In this document: positions 11,261 to 23,775 of the stretch, in pieces
How the letters are laid out: each line of letters begins with the position of its first letter
Position numbering within the stretch: the stretch's first letter is position 1
Assembly: GCA_011799875.1 (NCBI GenBank)
Contig: CM022298.1
Location: 283,351,395 to 283,415,394, forward strand
Direction of reading: 5' to 3'
DNA: 64,000 nt
Origin: Thinopyrum elongatum
Lineage: Eukaryota; Streptophyta; Magnoliopsida; Poales; Poaceae
Notes under the pieces: model-generated
Seen by the model: only the letters and a program-made list of their open reading frames with translations
Told to the model about the DNA's origin: nothing
Databases searched by the model: none
Made by a program: the position numbers and the translations under genes

Positions 11261-13345
11261 ATGGCTCAAGATAATACCAAATTATGTGACTTTTCCAATA
11301 CTAATAATAATGATTTTATTAGTACTCCGATTGCTCCCGCCACTAGTGCGGAATCTTATGAAATTAATGCCGCTTTGCTGAATCTTGTTATGAAAGATCA
11401 ATTTTTCGGCCTTCCTAGTGAAGATGCCGCATCCCATCTAAATAATTTCGTTGAGTTGTGTGATATGCAAAATAAGAAAGATGTGGATAATGATATTGTT
11501 AAATTGAAGCTATTTCCGTTCTCACTACGAGATCGTGCTAAAACTTGGTTTTCATCTTTGCCTAAAAATAGTATTGATTCATGGAATAAGTGTAAAGATG
11601 CTTTTATTTCCAAGTATTTTCCTCCCGCTAAGATCATATCCCTTAGGAACGATATTATGAATTTTAAGCAACTTGATCATGAACATGTTGCACAATCTTG
11701 GGAGAGGATGAAATTGATGATACAAAATTGCCCTACTCATGGTTTAAATCTATGGATGATCATACAAAATTTTTATGCCGAATTGAATTTTGCTTCTAGA
11801 AATCTTTTAGATTCGGCCGCGGGAGGTACTTTTATGAAAATTACTTTAGGAGAAGCTACTAAACTCCTAGATAATATTATGGTTAATTATTCGCAATGGC
11901 ATACCAAAGGATCTTCTACTAGTAAAAAGGTGCATGCGATTGAAGAGATTAATGTTTTGAGTGGTAAGATGGATGAACTTATGAAATTATTTGCTAGCAA
12001 GAGTGCTCCTATTGATCCTAATGATATGCCTTTGTCTACTTTGATTGAGAACAATAATAAATCTATGGATGTGAATTTTGTTGGTAGGAACAATTTTGGT
12101 AATAACGCGTATAGAGGTAATTTTAATTCTTGGTCGTTTCCTAGTAATTACTATAATAATTATGGTAATTCCTACAACAATTCTTATGGAAATTATAATA
12201 AGATGCCCTCTGATCTTGAGAACAATATTAAAGAATTTATTAGTTCGCAAAAGAATTTCAATGCTAGGGTTGAAGAAAAATTGCTTAAGATTGATGATTT
12301 GGCTAGGAACATGGATAGAATTTCTCTTGAGATTGATTCTTTGAAAATTAGATCTATTCCACCAAAGCATGATATTAATGAGTCTCTAAAAGCTATGAAA
12401 ATTTCTATTGATGAATGTAAAGAAAGAACCGCTAGGATTCGTGCTAAGCGAGATTGGTTTGTGAAAGCGTGTTCTTCTAGTTTTTGTGAAAATAATGATG
12501 AAGATCTTAAAGTGATTGATGTGACTCCTATTGAATCTTTGTTTTCTAAAATAAATCTTGATAAATATGGGACTAGAGACGGGTCAACTTTAGTTAAAAG
12601 GCGTCCCAATGATTCGGAGTTTATAGATCTTGATGCAAAAATTGATAAAAGTGGGATTGGAGAGGTCAAAACTTTAAGTAGCAATGAACCCACTCTTTTG
12701 GATTTCAAGGACTTTAATTATGATAATTGTTCTTTGATAGATTGTATTTCCTTGTTGCAATCCATGTTGAATTCTTCTCATGCTTATAATCAAAATAAAG
12801 CTTTTATTAAACATATCGTTGATGCTATGATGAATTTTTTTGAAGAAAAGCTTGAATCGGAAGTTTCTATTCCTAGAAAACTTTATGATGATTGGGAACC
12901 TACTATTAAGATTAAGATTAAAGATTATTAGTGCCATGCTTTGTGTGATTTGGGTGCTAGTGTTTCCACGATTCCAAAAACTTTATGTGATGTGTTAGGT
13001 TTCCGTGAATTTGATGATTGTTCTTTATATTTGCATCTTGCGGATTCCACTATTAAGAAACCTATGGGAAGGATTAATGATGTTCTTATTGTTGTAAAGA
13101 GGAATTATGTGCCCGTATATTTCATTGTTCTTGATATAGATTGCAATCCTACATGTCCTATTATTCTTGGTAGACCTATCCTTAGAACGATTGGTGCAAT
13201 TATTGATATGAAAGAAGGAAACATTAGATTTCAATTTATGTTAAGGAAGGGCATGGAACACTTTTCTAGAAAGAAAATTAAGTTGCCATATGAATATATT
13301 ATGAGAGCTACTTATGGATTGCATACCAAAGATGACAATACCTAG
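11261..13345 (+). pseudogene. gag-protease frame of element B with one amber stop at the gag/protease junction
   Basis: Starts at ATG 11261 (MAQDNTKLCDFS) and is open for 556 codons. A retrotransposon gag domain lies at about residues 60-220 (LFPFSLRDRAKTWF, AFISKYFPPAKI, NLLDSAAGGTF). A Tyr/Asn-rich linker of short repeats occupies about 275-320, and Lys/Asp/Glu-rich coiled-coil-like sequence follows to about 400. After TAG at 12929-12931 the same frame continues to 13345 with a pepsin-type protease (DLGASVSTIP, then ILGRPIL). Element A has GAG at the amber position, so a point mutation is the simplest reading. The frame ends with no polymerase after it. Only one base separates it from an uninterrupted gag-protease frame, so it is young or was under recent constraint. 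Confidence 0.88.
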
Positions 13346-16125
13346 ATCTATGTATTTTTATGCCTAGCTAAGGGCGTTAAACAATATCGCTTGTTGGGAG
13401 GCAACCCAATTTTATTTTTGGGTTTTTTGTGTTGCTTATGTCTTTGAATAAAATACACATTATTACCTCTGTAGTAATTGTGTTTTGGTGTTTTAATTAG
13501 TGTTTGTGCCAAGTAAGACCTTTGGGATGGCTTACGGTGATAGTTGATTTGATCTTGCTGAAAAACAGAAACTTTTGCGTCCAGTCACAGAATTGTAATA
13601 ATTCACTGGAGCATGTAAAAACCCTGAATTTTTTACACAGGATTTATATACAAATTTCCTCTGTTTTATTAGTTTTTTACAAGTTTTGGAGTTTGATAAG
13701 TATTAGAACAATTCAGATCTTTGCAGACTGTTCTGTTTTTGACAGATTCTGTTTTCTTTGTGTTGTTTGCTTATTTTGATGAATCCATGGGTAGTATCGG
13801 GGGGTATGAACCATGGAAAAGTTGGAATACAGTAGATATTACACCAATATAAATAAAGAATGAGTTCACAACAGTACCAAAAGTGGTGATTTTATTTTCT
13901 TATACTAACGGATCTCATGAGTTTTCTGTTGAGTTTTGTGTTGTGAAGTTTTCAAGTTTTGGGTAAAGATTTGATGGACTATGGAATAAGGAGTGGCAAG
14001 AGACTAAGCTTGGGGATGCCCAAGGCACCCCAAGGTAATATTCAAGTACAACCAAGAGCCTAAGCTTGGGGATGCCCCGGAAGGCATCCCCTCTTTCGTC
14101 TTCGTCTATCGGTAAATTTACTTGAGGCTATATTTTTATTCACCACATGATATGTGTTTTGCTTGGAGCGTTTTGTATGATATGAGTCTTTGCTTTTTAT
14201 TTTGCCACAATCATCCTTGATGTACACACCTTTTGAAAGGGACATGCATGAATCATGATTTATTAGAATACTCTATGTGCTTCACTTATATCTCTTGAGC
14301 TAGGCAATTTTGCTCAAGTGCTTCACTTATATCTTTTTAAAGAATGGCGGTGGTTTTATTTTATAGAAATTGTTGAACTATCATTCTTCACTTATATTAT
14401 TTTTAGAGTCTATCTAAATAGTATGGTAATTTGCTTTGGTTATAAATTTAGTCCTAATATGATAGGCATCCAAGAGGGATATAATAAAAACTTTCATATA
14501 AAGTGCATTGAATACTATGAGAAGTTTGATTCCTTATGATTGTTTTGAGATATAAAGATGGTGATATTAGAGTCATGCTAGTGAGTAATTGTGGATTGTA
14601 TAAATACTTGTGTTGAAGTTTGTGATTCCCGTAGCATGCACGTATGGTGAACCGTTATGTAACGAAGTTGGAGCATGATGTATTTATTGATTGTCTTCCT
14701 TATGAGTGGCGGTCGGTGACGAGCGATGGTCTTTTCCTACCAATCTATCCCCCTAGGAGCATGCGCATAGTACTTTGTTTCAATGACTAATAGATTTTTT
14801 CAATAAGTATGTGAGTTCTTTATGACTAATGTTGAGTCCATGGATTATACGCACTCTCACCCTTCCACCATTGCTAGCCTCTCTAGTACCGCGCAACTTT
14901 CGCCGGTGCCTTACACCCACCTTTTACCTTCCTCAAAACAGCCACCATACCTACCTATTATGGCATTTCCATAGCCATTTCGAGATATATTGCCATGCAA
15001 CTTTCCACCGTTCCGTTTTATTATGACATGCTCCATCATTGTCATATTGCTTTGCATGATCGTAAGATAGCTAGCATGATGTTTACATGGCTTGTCTGTT
15101 TTTTGATGTCATTTGCTACGGTAGATCATTGCACATCCCGGTACACCGCCGGAGGCATTCATATAGTCATATTTTGTTCTAAGTATCGAGTTGTTATTCT
15201 TGAGTTGTAAGTAAATAAAACTGTGATGATCTTCATTATTAGAGCATTGCCCCATGTGAGTAAAAATAAAAGAGGCCAAAGAAGCCAAAAAAAAGAGGCC
15301 AAAGAAGCCAAACCCAAAAAAAATGAGAGAAAAGAGAGAAGGGGAAATGTTACTATCCTTTTTCCACACTTGTGCTTCAAAGTAGCACCATGATCTTCAT
15401 GATAGAGAGTCTCCTATGTTATCACTTTCATATACTAGTGGGAATTTTTCATTATAGAACTTGGCTTGTATATTCCAATGATGGGCTACCTCAAATTGCC
15501 CTAGGTCTTCGTGAGCAAGCAAGCTGGATGCACACCCACTTAGTTTCTTTTTGAGCTTTCATAAACTTATAGCTCTAGTGCATCTGTTGCATGGCAATCC
15601 CTACTCACTCACATTGATATATATTGATGGGCATCTCCATAGCCCGTTGATACGCCTAGTTGATGTGAGACTATATCCTTCTTTTTGTCTTCTCCACAAC
15701 CACCATATTCTATTCCACCTATAGTGCTATGTCCATGGCTCATGCTCATATATTGTGTGAAAGTTTAAAAGGTTTGAGAACATCAAAAGTATGAAACAAT
15801 TGCTTGGCTTGTCATCGGGGTTGTGCATGATTTGAATACTTTGTGTGACGAAGATGGAGCATAGCCAGACTATATGATTTTGTAGGGATAAACTTTCTTT
15901 GGCCATGTTATTTTGAGAAGACATGATTGCTTTATTAGTATGCTTGAAGTATTATTGTTTTTATGTTAATATTAAACTTTTGTTTTGAATCTTATGGATC
16001 TCAACATTAATGCCACAATAAATAAAATTACATGGATAAATATGTTAGGTAGCATTCCACATCAAAAATTCTGTTTTTATCATTTACCTACTCGAGGACG
16101 AGCAGGAATCAAGCTTGGGGATGCT
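13346..16125 (+). other. Non-coding internal region of element B
   Basis: Counterpart of 5610-8106 in element A. The conserved stem TTGGGAGGCAACCCAA is at 13394-13409. Polypurine-like copies are at 14006-14020 and 14062-14076. The G-rich segment around 14070-14090 can pair with itself (GGATGCC / GGCATCC). No coding sequence with a recognisable domain was found. A stretch rich in AAGAAGCCAAA occurs near 15270-15330. Confidence 0.75.
16111..16125 (+). other. Polypurine tract of element B
   Basis: AAGCTTGGGGATGCT directly precedes the 3' LTR at 16126. It is identical over 14 bases to the tract of element A. Confidence 0.75.
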
Positions 16126-17694
16126 TGATACGTCTCCAACGTATCTATAATTTTTGATTGTTCCATGCTATTATATTATCTATTTTGGATGTTTTATATG
16201 CATTAATATGCTATTTTATATTATTTTTGGGACTAACTTATTAATCTAGAGCCCAGTGCCAGTTTCTGTTTTTTCCTTGTTTTTGAGCTTCGCAGAAAAG
16301 GAATACCAAACGGAGTCCAAATGGAATAAAACTTCACGATGATTTTTCTTGGACCAGAAGACACCCAGGGGACTTGGAGTGCAAATCAGAAGAGCCACGA
16401 GGCGGTGGCAAGGGTGGAGGGCGCGCCCTAGGGGGGAGCCCCCTAACTTGTGGGCCCCTCGGTGACTCCCTAACCTAGATTTTCCTCCTATATATTCACA
16501 TATATTCCAGAACCACCAGAAGCATCCACGAAAACAATTTTCCACCGCCGCAACCTTCTGTTCCCGTGAGATCCCATCTTGGGGCCTTTTCCGGCATCCT
16601 GCCGGAGGGGGAATCGATCACCGAGGGCTTCTACATCAACCCTATTGCCCTTCCGATGAAGCGTGAGTAGTTTACCACAGACCTACGGGTCCATAGCTAG
16701 TAGCTAGATGGCTTCTTATCTCTCTTTGATTCTCAATACCATGTTCTCCTCGATGTTCTTGGAGATCTATCCGATGTAATCTTCTTTTGCAGTGTGTTTG
16801 TCGAGATCCAATGAATTGTGGATTTATGATCAGCTTATCTATGAATATTATTTGAATCTTCTCTGAATTATTTTATGCATGATTTGATATCTTTGTATTT
16901 CTCTTTGAATTATCGGTTTGGTTTGGCCAACTAGATTGGTTTCTCTTGCAATGGGAGAGGTGCTTAGCTTTGGGTTCAATCTTGCGTGATTTCACCCAGT
17001 GACAAAGTAGGGGTAGCGAGACACGTATTGCATTGTTGCCATCGAGGATAAAAAGATAGGGTTTTCATCATATTGCTTGAGTTTATTCCTCTACATCATG
17101 TCATCTTACTTAAGGCGTTACTTCGTTCTTTATGAACTTAATACTCTAGATGCATGCTGGATAGCGGTCGATGTGTGGAGTAATAGTAGTAGATGCAGGC
17201 AGGAGTCGGTCTACTTGACACGGACGTGATGCCTATATGCATAATCATTGCCTTGGATATCGACATAACTTTGCGCTTTTCTATCAATTGCTCGACAGTA
17301 ATTTGTTCACCCACCGTATTATTTGCCTTCATGGGAGAAGTCTCTAGTGAAACGTATGCCCCCCGGGTCTATTTTCCATCATATTAGTTTCCGATCTACT
17401 ATTTTGCAATCTTTTATTTTCAGATCTATATACCAAAAAACCCAAAAATATTTTATCTTTTATTTATCTATCTCTATCAGATCTCACCTTTGCAAGTGAC
17501 TGTGAAGGGATTGAGAACCCCTTTATCGCGTTGGGTGCAAGTGTTTGATTGTTTGTGCAGGTATTGGTGATTTGCGCGTTCTTCTCCTACTGGATTGATA
17601 CCTTGGTTCTTAACTGAGGGAAATACTTACCTCTACTGTGTTGCATCACCCTTTCCTCTTCAAGGGAAAAACCACGCAAGCTCAAGAAGTAGTA
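16126..17694 (+). repeat. 3' LTR of element B
   Basis: 1569 bases from TGATACGTCTCC to AAGTAGTA. The last base pair is TA instead of the canonical CA kept in the 5' LTR, a point change at the terminus. It is followed by target-duplication copy GGCTA at 17695-17699. Confidence 0.93.
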
Positions 17695-17699
17695 GGCTA

Positions 17700-20676
17700 C
17701 CATCAGCCAACTACCCTGCTCAACATCTCCAGCACCGATTCCCTGCTGGTCACCTCCACCCCTGGACCCACTGGTCCTCCTTGTCACCGAGCCGTGTGCC
17801 TTCTCATCGCCCTAACGCTTGACCGACCCTTTCTGCATGGCCCTGCTGGCCTTGCCTCTGCATAGCGCCGTCCCTACCCGAGCCAAGTGCCACCAAGTCC
17901 CTGATGGATGCGCCGAGTCCCCGGCGAGACCCGTTTTCATCAAGTTTGACAACACGGCTATGACCTCGGATTTGGACCGCAAGCGCCAAGTACCCCACCA
18001 GCAAGACCACACGGACGCTCGAACGACTAAAGATTGAAACACCAAGTTCCTCTCCGAACGTGTACGACTACCAACGAGTACCTCTACCGAAGTCGTGTAA
18101 CACTACTTCCGTCTACACCGCTTGGAACCCATCCGCCCCAAAACGCATGCTTCGAAGGTATAACCGCCAAGACGACCGCCATGAAAGAATGCATGTGTTG
18201 TATGAGATGCACCCTATGTTTGCACCGTGTCCGATTTAAGACTTGCACATTCCACGTTTGCCATGCGACCGTCAGGTGGGACACCCGGTATCCGGGATCA
18301 CTCTTGCACATTTCCATCACCCCCACTTGTTCCTTGGACCGAGTTACCAGAATCGAAATGTTGCCCTGGCATCATTTTCGGATTCGTCGCCGTGGCACCC
18401 CTTTCTTTCCACCATGGCAACAAATGCCCCATATCACTTATGTCAACTTTTTCATAAAATTTGCATCAACTTGAATATGTCATTCTCATGCATTCTATAA
18501 CTCACATACCATGCATCGGATTAAAATGACTCATATATGTAAAATGCATAGAATAACATGGTGCACTTTATTTTACTATTTAACAACATTAAAATATGAT
18601 TTAGGGCAGAATAGTACCCAATTCAAAATATGCACATGAGGATTTTCCAGAATTGTTGTTTGTTGTTTCCGGCCTCATTTAAACATGCCTAAATAGGTAG
18701 TTTAATTGTACTTCACTTCTTGCCATGTTAACCAACATTTAATATTGTTGAGTAGCTTTAATAAGAGTGAACTAAATAATTTGAACGTGGTGTTCCGTCA
18801 TATGCAACTTGTTGCATATTGAGCTCCACTTAATTTGTAGTATTGTTTGTTGCACTTTGCCATGCCATGCCTCATTAAAAATGGACATGCATCATATTTG
18901 ATTGTGCATCATGCCATTATTATGCTTGTTTGTTTACTATGTTGTTTGCTTCTTTCCGGTTGGGCTTCTTCTCGACAGTACCGGTTATGTTGCGATTGTG
19001 AGGATTCGTTCGACTACGTTGGATTCGGTCTTCTTCCTAGCGGGATTTCAGGCAAGATGACCATTACCCTGGATATCACTACTATCTTTGCTTTGCTAGT
19101 TGTCTCGATGCTATCGCTATGTCGCGCTACCTACCACTAGTTTGTCTAGCCTCTCAAATTGCCATGATAAGCCACTAACCTTTCCACCATCCTAGCAAAC
19201 CGTTGTTTGGCTATGTTACCGCTTTGCTCAGCCCCTCTTATAGCATTGCTAGTTGCAGGTGCAGTGCAGGTTGTTCCATGTTGGGACATGGATATCATGG
19301 GATATCACAATATCTCTTATTTAATTAATGCATCTATATACTTGGTAAAGGGTGGAAGGCTCGGCCTTTTGCCTGGTGTTTTGTTCCAGTCTTGCCGCCT
19401 TAGTTTCCGTCATACCGGTGTTATGTTCCTTGATTTTGCGTTCCTAACATGGTCGGGGTTTATGGGCCCCCCTTGACAGTTCGCTTTGAATAAAACTCTT
19501 CCAGCAAGGCCCAACATTGGTTTTACCATTTGCCTAATAACAACTAAAACTTGCATAGGGCCCGGCTAGCACCCGAGGACTCTTAATCAACAACCCGGGC
19601 CAGTGCTCCACATGAGTGTTGGTCCAAACTGGGCGATGTTCGGCGCCCCATGGGCAACCAGGGTCTCAGCCAACCCGATGTCTTGCCCATATGGCGTGCC
19701 CTGAGAATGAGATACGTGCGACTCCTATCAGGATTTGTCGGTACATCGGGCGGTCTTGCTGGTTTTGTTTTACCATTGTCGAAATGTCTTGTGCACCGGG
19801 ATTCCGAGTTTGATCGGGTTGTCCCGAGATGGAGATTTGCCTCCGCAGATCGTGAGAGTTTGTTATGGACTAAGTTGGGACACCCCTGCAGGGTTTAATC
19901 TTTTTGAGAGCCGTGCCCACGGTTATGTGGCAGATTGGAAATTTATAATATCCGGTTGTAGAGAACTTGACACCAGATCCGAAATAAAATACACAAACCG
20001 TGTGTGTAACCGTGACCGTCTCTTTTTGAGCGAGTTTGAGAAGAGAACACGGTGGGGTTATGTTTGGCTCGTAAGTAGTTTAGGATCACTTCTTGATCAT
20101 TACTAGTTTGTGACCGTTATGCGTAGTTTCTCTTCTTATTCTTGTACTCGTAAGTTAGCCACCATACAATGCTTGGTGCTTGCTGCAACCTCACCACTTA
20201 ACCTTTCCATACCCATTAAGTTTTGCTAGTCTTGATACCCATCGTGATGGGATTGCTGAGTCCTTGTGGCTCACAGATTACTACAACAACAGGTGATGGT
20301 ACAGGTAATGCGATGATCATGACGTGAGAGCGATGCTTGCTTGTTTGGAGTTCTTCTTCTGCTTCTTCTTCTTCGATCAAGGGATAGGTTCCGGGTCGGG
20401 AACCTGGGATTAGCAGGGTGGATGTCATTCTTCTTTTTTGTTTTATTTCATCCATAGTCGGATCCTGCTATTCTGTATGATGATTGCTATATATTAATGT
20501 ATTGATGTATTCATGCTGTAGCTTGTGGCAAGTGTAAGCCTTTATCTTGTATTCTCATCTATTCAGTACATGGTATGTTGTAATTATATCCACCTTGCTA
20601 TGCGCTCGAAATGCGGTTGTGCCCCAATCATGAATTCATCACGTGATTGGGATAGAATCACATCTTGGGCACTACA
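17700..20676 (+). repeat. 5' LTR of the LARD, part 2
   Basis: Continues the LTR interrupted at 9397 (CCATCAGCCAACT here and at about 24818 in the 3' LTR). It contains AATAAAAC (near 19489) and AATAAAATAC (near 19984) motifs that could act in polyadenylation. It ends CTTGGGCACTACA. It lacks the 68-base duplication found in the 3' LTR and also differs from it by small indels. Short open frames here are not genes. Confidence 0.88.
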
Positions 20677-20679
20677 AGT

Positions 20680-20691
20680 TGGTATCAGAGC
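20680..20691 (+). other. Primer-binding site of the LARD, initiator tRNA-Met type
   Basis: TGGTATCAGAGC, the classic complement to the 3' end of initiator tRNA-Met, lies three bases after the 5' LTR. It fixes the LTR boundary and the element's orientation. Confidence 0.9.
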
Positions 20692-23600
20692 CTTACCGAC
20701 CGCAGGAGCCCCCTTGATTGATCGAGCCGTTGCCGTTGTTGATTCTAGACAAAAAAAACTATTTTGAGTCTAGTTATATATCGGAGAGTAGGAATTCTTT
20801 TTACTTCTTATACCCTTCGTCGCTCTGGTGAGGAATTGTGACGTAGGTGTTTTGTTTCTACTCCACTTCCCCATCAATTTTTTTAGGATCACGTGGGTAT
20901 TGTTGGAATCGGTCCGATATCATTGTGACGGGAATTCTGTTCTTGGTGCCTCCTGACATTTAGGGGTTGTGGCAGTGTCTCGGGGAGTTGAGCTCCAAGG
21001 TGTTTTCATCACAGTGCTTATCGTTTCAGTTTCGGAATACCAGAGGACGCCGACATCGAAAACACTTCTATACTCTTTGTGGTGAGAGTAGTTTGGTGCC
21101 ACCCAGTACTGGGGAGAGCGATCAGATGTATTGCCACAACTAGTATATCAGATGTTTTTTGAAGGTCTGAGGTACACAGTTTCCGAGGTTCTTGGTTATG
21201 TGTTGATGGAGGCAGTACATTTGGAGCGTAGAATTCTGCTAGGAGTTGTGTGATGATATTTTGCTCCTTGTACTTGTTGTACCGGATTGCATAACCGAGA
21301 ATTTCAGGAGTTCTTAGGTGGGAATTAAAGTAGTACCTAGGTTTATCCTTCCAACAAATGTATGAGGGGTTATGTATTTGTTTCTAGCTTATTCTGCAAG
21401 CCAAATCCTTCGTTTTGATTTGAGTAGTGGTATTCGAGTTGCTTCGAAGTCAAGTGTTGATCCATACCTTTCGTAAATGGTGTTCTCATGTTTCTATGGG
21501 AGTACTAATCCTTCTTAGATCATCGAGATTGTCATGTAAATTCTTTTCCAATCGGTGCACTTCTCTTCAAGTTATTCCATACGGGCACCGTTGAGAAGCC
21601 TGAGATTCATTCGTTTCACCCATCCCAAATTGTATTCTTCTTTTCCCACCACCCACCCTTTTTCTTCAAGCGCTCACAGATGTCAAATCAAGTATCCATT
21701 TATTCATGAGAAGTCTCTTTATTCTTTTCATTCAATGTCCTTTATCCGGTAATTCTTAGGAAGATGCTAAGGAAGCTTCAAGTTCATCATTCTTTGTTCT
21801 CTTTTCTTGTCTGGTGGTTTAAATTCAAGCTTCGGTGTTGAGCATATTCCTTTCATTTGTCCAGTGTTTTCCCAAGCTGGTGCACCTCTTAATCATTCCC
21901 CTCTCAATATTCATATCTGGAGTGCTGAAGATATCTCAGAAGATTCGTGTTTCCATTCTTAATCTGTTCAAACTATTTCGAGGTTGTTATCTCATTCTAG
22001 CCATTTAATCTTCCTGGTGCATAATCTCTTTTTCAAGCTATCGTTTCATTGGTGTTTCTTTTGAGTGGGCTCTAACCCATAGGTATTTTTCCAGGATCTT
22101 ACTTGACTCTTCTAAAAAATTTCCGGAGTTATTCTCAAATTCTTTTCAAAGTTTGACGTAAGAATGAATTATCATCAGCCATATGCCTTATCTAGGATCG
22201 CTTTCGAATTCTTTTCATCCTTCTATCAACCTTTCCTTATTCATTATTCTGGAGTATACCACAAATTCTTCATGGTGGTTCTCGTCGTCATTCTCAGCAT
22301 TTGAAGACCGAAGAAGAGTTTCTCTTAAATCTTGGTCCGTTCTCTTAAAGATTCATGGTTCTAGCTTCATGCCATCCTCACATTTGTTCCGATCGTGAGA
22401 AATTCTTTTCATATCCATCCGGAGCATTTTAGGACTCTTTTCATTTTGATTCTTTGGAGGCCATCATCTCAGAATATTTATTTGTTCTCATCATTCACCG
22501 CCCGTTCTTCAGTTCTCCTAAATTGTTGTTTCTTCATTCATCTCCAAATTCTTCCGGTGCATTATTCAAGTATTCTCTAGTCTGCTCGTGATCTCTTTGT
22601 TATCTTGTATTCCCTCAAGTATCTTCGTTCGTTTGTAATTCTTCCCGGTGATTCGTTCTCTTTTCCTCAATCGTTTTCAATTCTTACGGTGGTTTGTTCA
22701 AGATTCCTCTTTCGTTATCGTATTATTTCATTCATTGTTTCCAAAATTCTACCGGTGCTTCGTTGAAGACTTTCTCAAGTTTGCGCTATATCTCTCCCTA
22801 ACAATTTGCAACGAGAATAAGTTGTATGCCAAAGCCATTGCTTGTCATCAATTTAAGTTGATGAAGGATAAGCATAACATAATTCTTATTCTTGTCTCAT
22901 CAAGATAATTTAATCCCTTCTTCTGGAGTTCATTCATGATATCAACTTCTCAGTTCTAAGTTGTTCATCTTTTGTTTCTGGAGTTCCAAGCTCTCTCAAT
23001 TATCTCGTCATGAAGCTCCATCTAAACCATTCCAAGACTTCATCTTCCTCTTTTCAATTTTATTTCATTGCGATCATCTTGTTACCTATCCGAGTCCTTC
23101 GAGAGTTTCTACATCGTGGCTCATCATGGATTTAATTCATTTGCGAAGTGTTCTTCAAGATTCTTGTTGGAGCTCAAGTGTTCTTCCTTTTGCATTTCAA
23201 AGTGCAATTTGCTCGCTCTTATCTTTTGAAGTGGAGTTTGTCATCTCTTCGTTGATCTCAAGCAATCAATTGTTTCCGTTAGTGGCAGAATTTCACCTCA
23301 AATTCTGAGATGTTTCCATAAGCCCATGAGGAGCATATCATTTGATTGTTGATTGTCCGTTCAAGCCTTCTCCTAAGGATGCTTTTCAAATTCATTTGTG
23401 GTAGAAGATGTTGTTTTCTTTTCCGTTCTTTTATTTCCAATGATCTAGCTTCTATTCTTTCAATTGTTCTGGAGGCATTGTGTTGTTGCCCTTCTCGAAG
23501 TATCATCTCATCTTGTCAAGTTCATGTCCTATTCCTTCCATGTTCAACCAGAGTGCAGTCCAAATTCTGTCATTCTTGTTCCTTGGTTATCTCATCATAC

Positions 23601-23775
23601 CGGTGTGGTTTCATCTTCTTTTGGTTCGTTAAGCTCCTTCTTTCAAGTTTTTCAACCTCCAAGGTTCTTTGGTTTCATTCGTTTGTCAAAGAAGCAACTT
23701 AGTTTTACCTCTTCCCTTCCCTTTCATTTTCATCCCTAGATCTCGGGGTGAGATCTCTTGTAAGTGGAGGAGAGT
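20692..23775 (+). other. Non-coding internal domain of the LARD
   Basis: About 3.1 kb, strongly T/C-rich from about 21540 on, with recurring short blocks such as TTCATTC, CAAATTCTT and CCGGTGC. No gag, protease, reverse transcriptase or integrase motif was seen in any frame; open frames are short and Phe/Ser-rich. A purine-rich AAGTGGAGGAGAGT at about 23762-23775 abuts the 3' LTR and is the likely polypurine tract. Confidence 0.8.

Larger units (their letters stand above)
9398..17694 (+). mobile_element. Gypsy element B (Sabrina-like), complete but non-autonomous
   Basis: Complete element of 8297 bp: 5' LTR 9398-10967, primer-binding site, gag-protease frame, about 2.8 kb non-coding, polypurine tract, 3' LTR 16126-17694. 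The 5-bp target duplication GGCTA is exact at 9393-9397 and 17695-17699, and the other LARD LTR shows the uninterrupted site near 24810. There is no reverse transcriptase, RNase H or integrase. It is the youngest LTR element in the nest, with LTRs differing at about 6 of the first 180 bases by eye. Confidence 0.92.

Noticed and set aside
18034..18500. Frames of 146 and 85 codons in the LARD LTR
   Set aside because: The counterpart in the 3' LTR is open in different places. No domain or splice structure.
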